Below are positions 28,159 through 38,405 of a stretch of 64,000 nucleotides of DNA, in pieces. The position numbers and the translations under genes were made by a program. Source of the stretch: Streptococcus chenjunshii (GTDB lineage Bacteria > Bacillota > Bacilli > Lactobacillales > Streptococcaceae). The first letter of the stretch is position 1. Each line of letters opens with the position of its first letter. Location of the stretch: the NCBI RefSeq assembly GCF_003086355.1, contig NZ_CP031733.1, positions 372,001 to 436,000 on the forward strand, read 5' to 3'. The notes beneath the pieces were generated by a model, which worked only from the letters and a program-made list of their open reading frames with translations, was not told where the DNA came from and did no database searches.

Positions 28159-30453
28159 ATGAAATATAACCAGTATTCTTATTTGCCTGTTTCTGAGAAG
28201 CAGATGCTCTCAGAACTGAATAACTTAAATTTTAAACTTTCAAAACGAAATTCAGACAAGGATAATTTGGAAATCTTTATTCGTCATACCCTGTTTCATT
28301 ACGACGATAAAGAGTATGCTCTGGCAAATCTGATTGCTGATTTTGAAACAGACCTGATGACTTTCTTTCGTTCAGATCTTGCTTTATCAGCTGAGATTTT
28401 TGACATGGTTGCTCTGCAGCTTCTGGGATTTACCCCCCATTTTGATTTTACGGATACTGCAGCTTTTGTCCGCGAGGTCGGTTTACCGGTCCGCTATCAG
28501 GGCGATCAGATCATTCCGTCTCTCTATCGCCTTTTGCTTTGCCGAATGAAAAAAGGAATGACTTTGCTTGATGATCTTATCAGTAAGGGACTGCTGCCTT
28601 TGAGTAACAGCTACCATTTTTTTAATGGGAAAAGTTTGGCGACTTTTGATACCTGCAGGCTTATCCGTGAAGTGGTCTATGTTGAAACGCCTTTAGATAC
28701 TGACAAGGATGGGCAGCCGGACCTTGTTAAAGTCAATATTATTCGCCATCATACTACAGAAGCTCTTCCGACGATAATGACAGCCAGCCCTTACCATCAG
28801 GGGATAAATATTCCTGCTAATGACAGGAAGCTTCATAAAATGGAAGGCGAGCTTTCTGTCAAAACTGCCCAAAAAATAGCAGTAAAAGAGCCTAAATTTA
28901 CAAAACTGCCTCTTTCTGACGAGCAGTTGCCACAAGGGGCAGCGGAAGAGACATTCAGCTATATTGACAGTTATGGGCTCAATGATTACTTTTTAGCCCG
29001 CGGCTTTGCTAACATCTATGTTTCGGGAATAGGGACTGCCGGTTCTGATGGTTTTATGACCAGCGGGGACTACAGACAGATTGAGAGTTTCAAGTCAGTA
29101 ATTGATTGGTTGAACGGCAGAGCTGCAGCTTACTCCAGTCCCAGACGGGACAAAAAAGTTTTAGCTTCCTGGGCCAGCGGCTTAGTTGCAACAACTGGAA
29201 AATCTTACTTAGGAACTATGTCGACCGGCCTTGCAACGACTGGTGTTGCCGGTCTGAAAGTAATCATTGCCGAGTCCGGAATTTCTTCTTGGTATGACTA
29301 TTATCGCGAGAACGGTTTGGTTTACAGCCCCGGCGGTTATCCGGGAGAAGATTTAGATGTGCTGACAGAATTGACTTATTCCCGGAATTTACTGCCCGGT
29401 GACTATTTACGCCATAACAGAAGCTACCAGCATCTGCTTGATGAGCAGTCGGCTTCTCTTAAACGTTCCAGCGGAGATTACAGTCAATTTTGGCACGACC
29501 GTAACTATCTGCCTCATGCCCGCAAAATAGACTGTACGGCTGTTTACACTCACGGCCTGCAGGACTGGAATGTTAAACCCCGTCAGGTTTATAATATCTA
29601 CAAAGCGCTGCCGGATCATATTCAAAAACATCTTTTTCTGCATCAAGGCGAGCATGTCTATGTGCACAATTGGCAGTCGCTTGATTTCCGTGAGAGTATG
29701 AATACACTGTTATCGGAAAAAATGCTGGGTCAGCCTGACCATTTTAGCCTGCCAGCGGTTATCTGGCAGGACAACAGCACAGAGCAAACCTGGCAGAGTC
29801 TGAAAGATTTAGAGGCAGATTCGCAGGTCCGTCTGTCACTCGGAAAAGAACAACAGCAGGTTGACAACCACTATAATTCAGCAGATTTTGTCCGCTACGG
29901 AGCAGATTTTAATAGTTTTAAAGCTGATTTATTTGCTGGTAAGGCAAATCAGATTACGGTAGATTTTATACTGGAAGAAAGTATCTTTCTTAATGGTGAA
30001 ATCAATTTGCATCTAACGCTCAAGTCAAACAGCAACAGAGGCCTTCTCTCTGCCCAGCTTCTGGATTACGGTCTGAAAAAACGCTTGGCAGACCAACCGC
30101 GTATTATAGAAGGGAATGCGATTGACAATGGGCAGAATTTCGCTCGAGAAGCTTTGCGTGAACTGCCTCTCCAAAAAACAGCTCACCGAGTCCTTACTAA
30201 AGGAGCCATCAATCTTCAAAACAGAGAAGATTTACTGATTGTTAAGGCAGTTGAACCAGATAAATGGATGACTGTTTCTTTCAAACTGCAGCCAAGTCTC
30301 TATAAACTTCTGAAGGGGGATACCTTGCGGCTGCTGCTTTATACTACGGATTTCGAACATACCGTCCGCGATAACAGCGCCTATACACTAACAGTCGATC
30401 TTAGTAAATCCTATTTGGAAATTCCTATTCTTCTGTCAGACAGTGTTGAATAA
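28159..30453 (+). CDS. pepX: Xaa-Pro dipeptidyl-peptidase
   Basis: This 764-residue serine peptidase removes X-Pro dipeptides from peptide N-termini, allowing use of proline-rich casein- or collagen-derived peptides. The nucleophile S349 lies in [10 protein letters not shown], close to Ser348 of the lactococcal enzyme. The catalytic aspartate lies in THGLQDWNV and the histidine in [10 protein letters not shown]. The N-terminal helical domain and the C-terminal jelly roll are full length. GAAGGGA at 28146 supports the ATG at 28159; the open frame extends to a TTG at 28144. Confidence 0.96.
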   Translation: MKYNQYSYLPVSEKQMLSELNNLNFKLSKRNSDKDNLEIFIRHTLFHYDDKEYALANLIADFETDLMTFFRSDLALSAEIFDMVALQLLGFTPHFDFTDTAAFVREVGLPVRYQGDQIIPSLYRLLLCRMKKGMTLLDDLISKGLLPLSNSYHFFNGKSLATFDTCRLIREVVYVETPLDTDKDGQPDLVKVNIIRHHTTEALPTIMTASPYHQGINIPANDRKLHKMEGELSVKTAQKIAVKEPKFTKLPLSDEQLPQGAAEETFSYIDSYGLNDYFLARGFANIYVSGIGTAGSDGFMTSGDYRQIESFKSVIDWLNGRAAAYSSPRRDKKVLASWASGLVATTGKSYLGTMSTGLATTGVAGLKVIIAESGISSWYDYYRENGLVYSPGGYPGEDLDVLTELTYSRNLLPGDYLRHNRSYQHLLDEQSASLKRSSGDYSQFWHDRNYLPHARKIDCTAVYTHGLQDWNVKPRQVYNIYKALPDHIQKHLFLHQGEHVYVHNWQSLDFRESMNTLLSEKMLGQPDHFSLPAVIWQDNSTEQTWQSLKDLEADSQVRLSLGKEQQQVDNHYNSADFVRYGADFNSFKADLFAGKANQITVDFILEESIFLNGEINLHLTLKSNSNRGLLSAQLLDYGLKKRLADQPRIIEGNAIDNGQNFAREALRELPLQKTAHRVLTKGAINLQNREDLLIVKAVEPDKWMTVSFKLQPSLYKLLKGDTLRLLLYTTDFEHTVRDNSAYTLTVDLSKSYLEIPILLSDSVE

Positions 30454-30461
30454 AAGCAGCT

Positions 30462-30636
30462 AATACCGATAGTTTCGGTATTAAACAGAAAAAGAGAATG
30501 GGGCAAAAATCAAGATTGCTGAAAAAGTCATCTCGATAAAATATCAACTAACTGACAGAAAATCAATAAAAACAAAATAAAAAACGAACGATATAAACTT
30601 AGTCCCGTTTGACTAGTATAAAACGTTCGTTTTTTT
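30462..30636 (+). terminator. Hairpins after pepX
   Basis: A small stem AATACCG/CGGTATT lies at 30462-30483. A stronger one, AAAAACGAACG/CGTTCGTTTTTTT, lies at 30578-30636 with a long loop and T run. The stronger hairpin is the likely pepX terminator. Confidence 0.7.
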
Positions 30637-30649
30637 ACTGGCTCGAGTT

Positions 30650-30868
30650 TTCTTTCGCAAATTTTTCCAGTGGCCTCGCAAAAATCCTGCCTCATTTTAC
30701 TTTTTGAGACACATGAATTTGACGCAGTGATTGATTGGAAGTTCTCATCCCTTGTTACGCAGGGGATAGGGTCTCCCTAATCAACTGTGCGAAGGTGAAA
30801 CGTCAAAATCGAAATCATCATTTTATGACAATTTACCGATTTTTGTTCCACTCTCGCACTCTTTTCTT
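30650..30868 (-). repeat. Dispersed repeat family B, copy 2 (inverted)
   Basis: On the minus strand it follows copy 1 block by block: aatcggtaaattgtcataaa, atgatgatttcgatttt, ccttcgcacagttgatta, aacaagggatgagaactt, ccaatcaatcactgcg and aaaatgaggcaggattttt. It fills most of the gap between pepX and recD2. Confidence 0.8.
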
Positions 30869-30972
30869 GTTCTGTTGCTAAAAAATCGCATGTGTTCGAA
30901 TCTGTTTTTTTATTTCCGACAGTCGTAACTGCGGATGCATTTTATAAGGCTTTAACGTTAACAACCAGCAGT

Positions 30973-33381
30973 TTATTGTTTGAAAAATGCTTCAATATCT
31001 GCCTGACTGATGCCAATCATTGGATCAATAGTCAGCAGATTGTCTTCGGTCAGCCTGTATTTAATGGAAGGACTTTCTTCGTTCTGGTCCAATGTGTCAT
31101 CAGAGTTTGCGCGAAAATCCATTTCAGGAGTCTGCGATTCTGCAGGGGCTGTTTTCGTCACTCCATTTTCGGTCTTGCCTTTTAAGAAGCGTTCAGTCAA
31201 ATAAGTCTTGCGTTTAGCGCCCGGAGTTTTAATAGCATCAGCAAAAGCGGTTATTTCTCCCAGCATAATCAGTTTGCTTTTAGAGCGGGTGATGGCCGTG
31301 TAAATCAAATTTCGCTGCAGAAGACGGCCGCTCTGCCGGGTTACAGGAAGGATAACGACCTGAAATTCACTGCCCTGTGATTTATGGATGCTCATTGCGT
31401 AAGCCAAAGTCAACTTATGCCACTCATTGCGGGGATAGGTGACTTCAGTTCCGTCAAAATTAATAGTTAGCTCATCTTGTTTAGATTCTGCATACTTAGC
31501 GGGGGTAAGGTCAACGATATAGCCGATATCACCGTTAAAGACATTGAGTTCAGCATCATTGAGCAAATGGAGTACTTTATCGTTTTTTCGAAATTTTGTC
31601 TCACTGAAAAGAAATTCAAGAGATTCCTTTAAAGGATTCAGAAGATCCTGCAGAAGTCTGTTGAGATTATTGATTCCTGCCAGTCCGCGATACATCGGTG
31701 CCAGGACTTGTATCTCTTCTTTAGCAATACCGCTTTTAATAGCTGAACTGACAATTTGACTGACCATATCCGGGATATGCTGAGCCTGAGCTTCAAAGTA
31801 GGAGCGATCAGCTTTTTTATATGTAAAATCAACCGGCAGTTCACCCTTTTTTATCTGGCTGGCTAAAGTAACGATTGTAGAAGTGTCGGACTGTCTGAAA
31901 ATTTTAGTCAGGGCGATTTGGGGCAGGCTGTCAATTTTTAAAAGGTCGTTTAGCACTTGCCCGGGGCCGACAGAGGGGAGCTGGTCACTGTCTCCGACGA
32001 TAATTACTTGTGTCTGAGAAGACAGTGCGCTGAAGAGCTGGTGGGCCAGCCAGGTATCTACCATTGAAAATTCATCAATGATGATTAAATCGCAGTCCAG
32101 ATAATCATTAATTGTTTGGTAATCGCTGTCGCTGTTGAGCCCTAAGTGACGGTGGATAGTAGCGCTGGGCAGTCCGGTCAATTCATTTAGACGTCTGGCA
32201 GCCCGTCCTGTAGGGGCTGCCAAAACAATGGGGAGGGCATTTTTTTTACTGTCTTTGAGCTTCTTCAGACGCGTATAAGCTGCAATGATACCGTTGATAA
32301 CAGTAGTTTTTCCGGTTCCCGGGCCGCCGGTAAGGATAAATACTTTGTTGTTTAGCGCCTGCGCAATGGCTTTTCTTTGTATACTGTCATAAGCAAGTTC
32401 TTCCTCTTTTTCTAAGTCGGTAATAGCTGCAGCAAGTTCAGTATCGGAAAACTGCTTATCCAAAGGATGTTCAAGGATTCGCTGGAGATGTGCTTTGATC
32501 CCAGCTTCTGCGGCAAAAAGGCTGTTATCAAAAATTTTAGTACCAATATGCTGCACCTTATCCTCAGCAATAAGGTGACTGAGCTCCTGAGCAATAGCTT
32601 CAGGATCAAGCTCGATCGGTCTCGCTTCTTCTAAAAGGTCAATAGCTTTTTCCAGCAATTCACGCGCTTCAACATAGGTATCTCCCTGCTTGACGGCTGT
32701 CTCGAACAGACAGTGGACAAGGGCAGCCCGCAGGCGCTGAGAGGAATTGCTTTCAATACCTAATTCGGCTGCCAGATTGTCTGCCATTTTAAAACCGATA
32801 CCCTGAATATCTTCAACTAGCTGATAGGGATTGTTCTCAATGATATCTAATGTTTCAGTCTGATAGTGATCAAAAATGTGAAAAGCCAAACGGTTTCCAA
32901 TGCCGTATTCTGCTAATTTGGCAAGAATTTGTTCAGTGCCGTAGTTAAGCTTTAAAGCAGCAATAAAATTATCTCTATTGGTTTTAGACAGTCCGCTGAT
33001 AGTCTCTAATTTTTCAGGTTCCTGCAAAATTTTATCAATAGTGTGGTCGCCGTAGAGACGGATAATTTTTTCGGCCGTTTTCTTCCCGATCCCCTTGAAA
33101 TGGTTGCTGGAAAAATATTTAACCAATCCGGAAGAAGAGGGTTTAGTCCGTTCATAACGGCTGACTTTGAGCTGTTCACCGTATTTGGGATGCTGAATCA
33201 GCTCTCCCCAAAAGGTATAATTTTCTCCCTCTATAACATCAGCAATAGTACCAGTAACAATGATTTCATAATCAGAAAAACTGCTGTCAGTATCTTCAAT
33301 TTCCAAAAGCAGAATCTTGAAAAAGTTGCTGGCATTTTCAAAAATAATACGCTCAATACTGCCAGAAAAATAATACTCCAT
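30973..33381 (-). CDS. recD2: ATP-dependent RecD2-type DNA helicase
   Basis: This 802-residue superfamily 1 helicase (RecD/TraA type) has an N-terminal OB-like and helix-hairpin-helix region (FKGIGKKTAEKIIRLYG, IQGIGFKMADNLAAELG). Walker A is FILTGGPGTGKTTVING and Walker B is DLIIIDEFSMVD. The C-terminal motif AMSIHKSQGSEFQVVILP is typical. RecD2 acts without RecBC in DNA repair and unwinds 5'-to-3'. The tail after residue 740 is acidic and probably disordered. It is upstream-neighboured by lepB and rnhC on the same strand, the usual streptococcal order, but a family A repeat of about 420 bases lies in front of its start codon. Confidence 0.95.
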   Translation of the reverse strand: MEYYFSGSIERIIFENASNFFKILLLEIEDTDSSFSDYEIIVTGTIADVIEGENYTFWGELIQHPKYGEQLKVSRYERTKPSSSGLVKYFSSNHFKGIGKKTAEKIIRLYGDHTIDKILQEPEKLETISGLSKTNRDNFIAALKLNYGTEQILAKLAEYGIGNRLAFHIFDHYQTETLDIIENNPYQLVEDIQGIGFKMADNLAAELGIESNSSQRLRAALVHCLFETAVKQGDTYVEARELLEKAIDLLEEARPIELDPEAIAQELSHLIAEDKVQHIGTKIFDNSLFAAEAGIKAHLQRILEHPLDKQFSDTELAAAITDLEKEEELAYDSIQRKAIAQALNNKVFILTGGPGTGKTTVINGIIAAYTRLKKLKDSKKNALPIVLAAPTGRAARRLNELTGLPSATIHRHLGLNSDSDYQTINDYLDCDLIIIDEFSMVDTWLAHQLFSALSSQTQVIIVGDSDQLPSVGPGQVLNDLLKIDSLPQIALTKIFRQSDTSTIVTLASQIKKGELPVDFTYKKADRSYFEAQAQHIPDMVSQIVSSAIKSGIAKEEIQVLAPMYRGLAGINNLNRLLQDLLNPLKESLEFLFSETKFRKNDKVLHLLNDAELNVFNGDIGYIVDLTPAKYAESKQDELTINFDGTEVTYPRNEWHKLTLAYAMSIHKSQGSEFQVVILPVTRQSGRLLQRNLIYTAITRSKSKLIMLGEITAFADAIKTPGAKRKTYLTERFLKGKTENGVTKTAPAESQTPEMDFRANSDDTLDQNEESPSIKYRLTEDNLLTIDPMIGISQADIEAFFKQ

Positions 33382-33394
33382 AAAAACCTCTTTA

Positions 33395-33820
33395 ACACAA
33401 GATAAGGCCGTTAAAAATCCGTATGAAAAGGCGGTAAGTCCGAAATCTTTGATTTCGCAGACGCACCCCTGTCAGGACGACTAGAAGGGTGCGGTCGGCT
33501 GTTAAGACGACAAAGCCTTCAGACGTCTACGGCTGGCGGTAAGTCCGAAATCTTTGATTTCGCAGACGCACCCCTGCCAGGATGACTAGGGAGCGAGACA
33601 GAACCCCAGACCATAATGTTCGGTGTCTCGCCCCCGCAAAGCCTAGCAGACATTTTAAAGCTTTGAAAAAGCGGCTAAAATGACGCTAGGCTACTGCGTC
33701 TTGTACATAACACTGACAAAATTAAGGATTAGTTTTTAAATCATCCTTTAGATCTGTCTATGGGCTATCAATACGACAAAACTTTCAGACATCTACGGCT
33801 GGCGGTAAGTCCGAAATCAA
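33395..33820 (-). repeat. Dispersed repeat family A, longest forward copy
   Basis: It begins aagataaggccgttaaaaat next to the recD2 start. Two copies of ggtaagtccgaaatctttga with cagacgcacccctg follow, then ctcgcccccgcaaagcctag, aaagcggctaaaatgacgct, ggctactgcgtcttgtac and ctacggctggcggtaagtcc. It is the mirror of the 13030-13372 copy. Confidence 0.88.
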
Positions 33821-33918
33821 AAATGTTGATACGGGACGGTTGGAAGGGGATAAGAATTCTGATTTTTGCTTCCTCAGGTTGAATGAAAAAAGCCGGAAAA
33901 TGATGTTAATCCGGACTG

Positions 33919-34512
33919 TTAACTGATTATGCCGATATTGGTCAGCGGCCAGAAGCGGAATTTCACTTCACCGGCGATAGCGCTTTTAGCAAAGGTTCCG
34001 ACCTCACGGCTGTCTTTAGAGACAATGCGGTCATCTCCCAACAGATAATACTGGCCTTCAGGAACCTGAACAGTGAAATCGGTTTGTCCGTCTGCATCAG
34101 TAGTGAAAGCCTCTGCTTGAGCAGCCAGTTCTTGAAACAAGACATTGTAAGAATAGGTGTTTTGAAGTTTGTCCTGAGCAAATTTTTCTTTATAATCATC
34201 CAAGTAGGCTTCGTCAACTTCTTTACCATTGATAGTCAAAACATCATTCGTATAAGAGACAGTGTCTCCCGGCATACCAATCACCCGTTTGACAACTTGT
34301 TTAGTCTCTCCCTCCTCTGTTTCATCAGCAACAACAATATCAAAACGCTGAATTTTGGCAGTTGTTACCATAATCAGCCGATCTCCCTCTGCTAAAGTAG
34401 GATCCATGGAGTGACCGTCAACTTCGACTGGAATAAAGATAAATAGTCGCAAAAGGACAATAACAGTGAGCAAAAGGGTAAAGGGACCCCATTCTTTGAT
34501 AAATTTTTTCAT
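33919..34512 (-). CDS. lepB: Signal peptidase I
   Basis: This 197-residue type I signal peptidase has one N-terminal membrane helix (about 10-28). The catalytic serine S35 lies in VDGHSMDPTLAEGD, the catalytic lysine in QVVKRVIGMPGD, and box E is GQYYLLGDDRIVSKDSR. It cleaves exported preproteins outside the membrane. It starts 11 bases after rnhC on the same strand and precedes recD2, the standard streptococcal arrangement. A second, more divergent copy at 48263 belongs to the pilus island. Confidence 0.93.
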   Translation of the reverse strand: MKKFIKEWGPFTLLLTVIVLLRLFIFIPVEVDGHSMDPTLAEGDRLIMVTTAKIQRFDIVVADETEEGETKQVVKRVIGMPGDTVSYTNDVLTINGKEVDEAYLDDYKEKFAQDKLQNTYSYNVLFQELAAQAEAFTTDADGQTDFTVQVPEGQYYLLGDDRIVSKDSREVGTFAKSAIAGEVKFRFWPLTNIGIIS

Positions 34513-34523
34513 ATTCTTCCTTA

Positions 34524-35429
34524 TTATGATTTTAATAATTGCTGTGCTTTTTGGGTGTTAGCAAAATGAAGTTTGGCAGTATGAGCCAGACCGGGCATTC
34601 CGTAAGCGGCCAGGATTTCACTAGCTGTTTTATCCGATTTTGGCCCTGCCCCGCTGGGTAAGGTGAAACCGATATCCTGCCCCAGTCTTGTCAAATTTTC
34701 TAAAAAGAGTTTACGGGCAATGATGGAACTGACTGCTACAGCCAGATATTTTGCTTCGGCTTTTTCTTCCAGAGTGACAGACTGACTGAAACGGTTAGCT
34801 TCTTTCTGCAGGTATTTCTGATAGTTTTTAGGGCTGGTGAATGCATCAATGATAATATTGTCAGGCCGTATTCCCTTTTGCAGCAGTAAAAAAATAGCCT
34901 GATTATGCAAGGCGACTTTCACAGAAACAGCGTTATGCCGTTTACCCTTGCCGACAGTTTCATTGTATTTTTGCGGCGTCAGCAGAAGAGACTGATGCAG
35001 AATATCCTTTTCCAAAAGCGGCGCTATCTGTAAAATTTTAGAATCCGTCAGCTGTTTTGAATCAGCTACACCCAGTTCTTTGAGAAATTGATGCTTCTCA
35101 GGTTCAACGAAACTAGCTACAACGGCCAAACCGCCAAAGTATGACCCATTTCCGACCTCATCGGAACCGATCAATGACAGTTTTCCGTCACTTTCCTTTT
35201 TTGATTTTAGAATGCCGCCAGAGGTCTGGAACCCTAATTTTTGGGCAAGGTCTTCAGCCTGACTCCCTTGAAAAACAACCTTACCTGACGTATAGATAAG
35301 AATAGTCACCTGGTCGAGCTTAGCGGCGAAAGTGACATAGGGATTGTGATTTGAAATTTGCTGCTTTATCAAGCGTTTCTGCAAAGCTGTTAAAGTTTGC
35401 TTATCAGGTTTTGCAACAACAGTACTCAT
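34524..35429 (-). CDS. rnhC: Ribonuclease HIII
   Basis: This 301-residue RNase HIII has an N-terminal TBP-like substrate-binding domain of about 80 residues. The catalytic domain begins [18 protein letters not shown], with the remaining acidic residues in GVADSKQL and IIIDAFTSP. It removes RNA from RNA-DNA hybrids. The ATG at 35429 gives normal family length; an upstream extension would read antisense through the next gene. A hydrophobic stem-loop-rich leader separates it from the divergent secreted-protein gene. Confidence 0.93.
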   Translation of the reverse strand: MSTVVAKPDKQTLTALQKRLIKQQISNHNPYVTFAAKLDQVTILIYTSGKVVFQGSQAEDLAQKLGFQTSGGILKSKKESDGKLSLIGSDEVGNGSYFGGLAVVASFVEPEKHQFLKELGVADSKQLTDSKILQIAPLLEKDILHQSLLLTPQKYNETVGKGKRHNAVSVKVALHNQAIFLLLQKGIRPDNIIIDAFTSPKNYQKYLQKEANRFSQSVTLEEKAEAKYLAVAVSSIIARKLFLENLTRLGQDIGFTLPSGAGPKSDKTASEILAAYGMPGLAHTAKLHFANTQKAQQLLKS

Positions 35430-35574
35430 GTCTAATATTCTATCATAAAAAGACAAAAGTTTTAAAAAAATTCTTCGCCTTATTGTAGAAGTGCTTCTAT
35501 AGTGGTATAATAGCAGTGAAGGAAACGTTTTCGTTTTTTGGTTTTCGGATGTGAAAAAAAGGGGGGTGGTTTTT

Positions 35575-36138
35575 ATGAAAAAGGTGCTTACAGTTATAGG
35601 AACTTTCCTAATTCTAATTGCAGCTGTCTTGTCTGTTTTTATGTCAGCTGTCCGCAGTGAGGAAACGACAACGAGCTCCAGCGAGCCTGCTTCAGAACAA
35701 GCGGTAACTGACAATTTGCCGGAGTTAGCTGTTTTAGCAAAACCAACCATCAATCAGCCTTTGGCTCGAGATACGTTTATCTCTGGGACTGGGGAGCCAG
35801 GAACAGTTATTAGACTGTACGTTTTTACTGCCGAAACTTATCAAAACTATGTCTCAATTAGTTCAAATTACCCTGCCACAGTTGCTGAAATGGTAGAGGT
35901 TGGAGAAGATGGCAAATGGCGTGTGGATTTAACTGGCAGGCTGTCCGATATAGACGGCAGTCCGTATACATTGACAGCAGGCCATGTTGTAGCCGTAACA
36001 GCTATGACATTGGGAAATGCAAATGTTGTGACTGGTATGTCAGAAGAAGTAGCAGTAACAGTTGCCTCTGCACAGGGTGTCCCTGCTGAAAAAGCAGAAA
36101 CGAAAAAGCTTCCGAATACCTGTGTTTTGCCCGAATAA
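35575..36138 (+). CDS. Secreted Ig-like-domain protein with a broken sorting signal
   Basis: This 187-residue protein has a signal peptide ([20 protein letters not shown], then a possible cut around 26-32), a serine/threonine/glutamate-rich linker and one Big-type Ig-like domain at about 60-160 ([19 protein letters not shown]). The last residues read KKLPNTC followed by four more codons and a stop. That is one residue from an LPNTG sorting motif but lacks the hydrophobic helix and basic tail. Other frames downstream give no anchor either. The gene is therefore a truncated wall protein or a secreted form. AAAAGGGGGG precedes the ATG. A class B sortase gene follows. Confidence 0.75.
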   Translation: MKKVLTVIGTFLILIAAVLSVFMSAVRSEETTTSSSEPASEQAVTDNLPELAVLAKPTINQPLARDTFISGTGEPGTVIRLYVFTAETYQNYVSISSNYPATVAEMVEVGEDGKWRVDLTGRLSDIDGSPYTLTAGHVVAVTAMTLGNANVVTGMSEEVAVTVASAQGVPAEKAETKKLPNTCVLPE

Positions 36139-36150
36139 TGTTTAAGGGAG

Positions 36151-36197
36151 AAAGAGGGAATGGATTCTGTAGGTGCAGAAACCCTATTCCTCTTTTT
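36151..36197 (+). terminator. Terminator after the Ig-like protein gene
   Basis: AAAGAGGGAATGG pairs with CCCTATTCCTCTTTTT across a loop of about 18 bases, ending in a T run. Confidence 0.75.
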
Positions 36198-36541
36198 CCT
36201 TTCACTGGACTGATGCTGAATTATCCGACAGATACAGCTGGTTAAGCAGGCAGCAGCATCATGAACAGTAGGAGAAGTCTCTTCTTTCGTCTGCTGTGTT
36301 TTATTGTTATAACGATATAATAACCTACAATAAGAGTTTGGGGCTTTGTCCCAAGCTCTTAGAGTTTCTGTTCGCCTTGTGCTAAGCGGTAAAGCATTAA
36401 TCGTCCTGGGACATTAGACCTATTCATTATCATTTCTGTTTTAACTGTTTCCAATACAGCAGTTTATTGCTATCTGTCAGTCAGACTTTCTGAATACGTA
36501 TGAGGATTGATGTGTCTTCATTTTTTCGAGGAGGAAGAGCC
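36198..36541. other. Intergenic stretch in front of the class B sortase gene
   Basis: About 340 bases without a gene. A palindrome AAGAGTTTGGG ... CCCAAGCTCTT lies at 36329-36361 and lacks a T run. The sortase promoter is probably near 36460-36500. Confidence 0.5.
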
Positions 36542-37354
36542 ATGAAAAAGAAAACTGGGATAACCATTCTGCTGCTTTTGCTGGTGTTTTTTGCCGCTGT
36601 AGGCGCCATATCTTTTTTTCGAACGGATAGCGGTCAAAGCTCAGTTCTTCCATCCAAGCAAAGCTCGGTCCCTTCTTCACAAAGCCGCTATACAGTCAGT
36701 CAGGAAGAAAAAAACTATCTAAAAGCGCGTTTCGCTGATCTTTGGGCGGTTAATCCTGAAACAGTTGCTTATATTTATGCTCCCGGAACAATGCTGGATG
36801 AACCTGTTGTTCAAACTGGAGACAATGAAACGTACCTGAACAAAACCTTCGATGGCGGCTATGAGCCATATATGGGAACTGTCTTTATGGATGAGGACAA
36901 TTCCAAAGATTTTGATGACAGCCTTACATGGCTTTTTGGACATGCCAGAGGCTCTACAGTGGCTGACCACCGTATGTTTAATGATGTCAATTTTTATGAC
37001 AGTCAGTCTTACTTTGATGAACACCCCTACTTAGTGGCAGAAACACCAAGCAGGAAGTATTACTATGAAGCTGCTTTTATGATTATTGTTCCGGAAACGA
37101 CTGCCTTGTACCAGACTTCTTTTGACAGTCTGGCAGATTTTAAAAATCAGCTTGCTCAAGTTGCTCAGGAAGCGCATACCAAGAACGCAGAGTTATTAAT
37201 TGATGAGAATGACAAATACCTTGTTTTATCAACCTGCCGTGAAGAAGATGAAACAATCCGCAGCAATCTTTACTGGCGGCAAATTCCTGATGACGAATTG
37301 TCTGATTTTTTAGCTAAAGAAGGGGACCGTTTGGTTTATCAGAAAACACGGTAA
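36542..37354 (+). CDS. Class B-like sortase
   Basis: This 270-residue membrane-anchored transpeptidase has an N-terminal helix (about 6-23), a serine-rich linker and a sortase domain. The catalytic histidine lies in WLFGHARGSTVADHRMF, the cysteine in YLVLSTCREEDE and the arginine in the ETIRSNLYW region. The long insertion before the cysteine and the FYDSQSYFDEHP segment place it in class B. GGAGGA precedes the ATG at 36542. It lies between rnhC and zapA, genes normally adjacent, so sortase and its neighbour look like an inserted pair. Class B enzymes usually serve a dedicated substrate; the only nearby candidate has lost its anchor. Confidence 0.85.
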   Translation: MKKKTGITILLLLLVFFAAVGAISFFRTDSGQSSVLPSKQSSVPSSQSRYTVSQEEKNYLKARFADLWAVNPETVAYIYAPGTMLDEPVVQTGDNETYLNKTFDGGYEPYMGTVFMDEDNSKDFDDSLTWLFGHARGSTVADHRMFNDVNFYDSQSYFDEHPYLVAETPSRKYYYEAAFMIIVPETTALYQTSFDSLADFKNQLAQVAQEAHTKNAELLIDENDKYLVLSTCREEDETIRSNLYWRQIPDDELSDFLAKEGDRLVYQKTR

Positions 37355-37440
37355 AAAAACTGCCTGAGACCTTTTTCTGCATAGGTGATGCGCCCGTTCT
37401 GCCTATAAACCGCGCTGCTGACAGAGACAGCAATCTCTAT

Positions 37441-37469
37441 TTTACGAAAATCTTATTTTGCGGTATAAT
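37441..37469 (+). promoter_or_regulatory. Promoter of zapA-cvpA
   Basis: TTTACG, 17 bases, TATAAT. Transcription starting near 37476 excludes the upstream ATG at 37468 as the zapA start. Confidence 0.7.
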
Positions 37470-37491
37470 GCTAAATGAGAGGTATGAGAGT

Positions 37492-37815
37492 ATGACAAGT
37501 AAGAATCGCTATAAATTTAATTTTGGGGACAAACCTCTGACTTTAACGACTGATAAAGATAATCTTTTTATGGAAGAAGTGGAGCGTGTTGCCAAAGAAA
37601 AATATGAGGCTATCAAGGAAAAACTGCCGCAGGCTGACAATGAGACAGTGGCTATTTTAATGGCGATCAATTCACTGTCCACACAGCTCAGCCGTGAGAT
37701 TGAATTTGAAAAAACAGAAAAAGAACTTGTTGAACTGCGGACTAAAACAATTGTTGGGATTCAGGAAAGAGCGGGGCATTCCCAGAAAACTCACACAGGC
37801 GGAGAGAAGCAATGA
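37492..37815 (+). CDS. zapA: Cell division protein ZapA-like
   Basis: This 107-residue protein has the ZapA-like opening KNRYKFNFGDKPLTLTTDKD and a long coiled coil at about 60-95. ZapA binds FtsZ and bundles its filaments. The ATG at 37492 follows GAGAGG and lies downstream of the predicted transcription start. Its stop overlaps the start of cvpA (ATGA). zapA-cvpA-mutS2 is a conserved streptococcal order. Confidence 0.85.
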   Translation: MTSKNRYKFNFGDKPLTLTTDKDNLFMEEVERVAKEKYEAIKEKLPQADNETVAILMAINSLSTQLSREIEFEKTEKELVELRTKTIVGIQERAGHSQKTHTGGEKQ

Positions 37816-38360
37816 TTACTTTTCTGCTTTTGCTTATTTTAGCCTGGCATTTTTATATTGGCTATACACGCGGGATTATTTTACAAAGTTTTTATTTTGC
37901 TGGCAGCATTGCCGGTTTGGTCATTGCCAGCCGCTTTTATAAGGGACTGGCACAGCTTATCACGCTCTGGATCCCTTATTCAAATCCGAGTGAGGGCGCA
38001 GAGGTTGCGTTTTTTACAAAGGTTGACCTTTTTGATTTAAGCTATGTTTATTATGCCGGGCTGGCTTTTCTGCTGATTTTTGTGGCAGTCTATCTGCTTG
38101 TCCGTTTGCTTGGAATATTTCTTCATTTGGCAAAAATCGACCGCTTTGACAGTGTCCGTACTAATTGCGTAAGCGGTACTCTCTCAGTCCTTGTAACGCT
38201 GCTGTTTTTTAGCCAATTGCTGTCGGTGTTGGCCACAATTCCTATGGACTTTGTGCAGAATCTCCTGTCAGGCAGTCTTTTAGTCCGTTTGCTGGTCGGT
38301 CACTTCCCTATTGTTTCTGCCTTGATAGAACATTTTTGGGTAACTAATATGCTGAAGTAA
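37812..38360 (+). CDS. cvpA: CvpA family membrane protein
   Basis: This 182-residue protein has four to five hydrophobic helices and the CvpA layout (WHFYIGYTRGIILQSFYFAG). CvpA proteins are linked to colicin V production in E. coli and to envelope homeostasis more widely; the molecular role is unknown. Its start overlaps zapA, and its stop lies at the edge of a terminator hairpin. Confidence 0.85.
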   Translation: MITFLLLLILAWHFYIGYTRGIILQSFYFAGSIAGLVIASRFYKGLAQLITLWIPYSNPSEGAEVAFFTKVDLFDLSYVYYAGLAFLLIFVAVYLLVRLLGIFLHLAKIDRFDSVRTNCVSGTLSVLVTLLFFSQLLSVLATIPMDFVQNLLSGSLLVRLLVGHFPIVSALIEHFWVTNMLK

Positions 38361-38381
38361 GGCAGCCGCCTTACTTTTTTT
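38357..38381 (+). terminator. Terminator between cvpA and mutS2
   Basis: A perfect stem GTAAGGC/GCCTTAC with a 4-base loop, followed by seven T. It separates mutS2 from the zapA-cvpA unit. Confidence 0.9.
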
Positions 38382-38398
38382 CATTTTTTAGGTATAAT
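38371..38398 (+). promoter_or_regulatory. mutS2 promoter overlapping the cvpA terminator
   Basis: TTACTT at 38371 and TATAAT at 38393-38398 are separated by 16 bases. The -10 ends seven bases before the mutS2 ATG and no ribosome binding site is present, which predicts a leaderless mRNA. Confidence 0.6.
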
Positions 38399-38405
38399 AA
38401 ACGAT

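Noticed and set aside
35430..35753. N-terminal extension of the RNase HIII frame
   Set aside because: It reads antisense through the promoter and start of the divergent secreted protein gene; the ATG at 35429 gives the normal family length.
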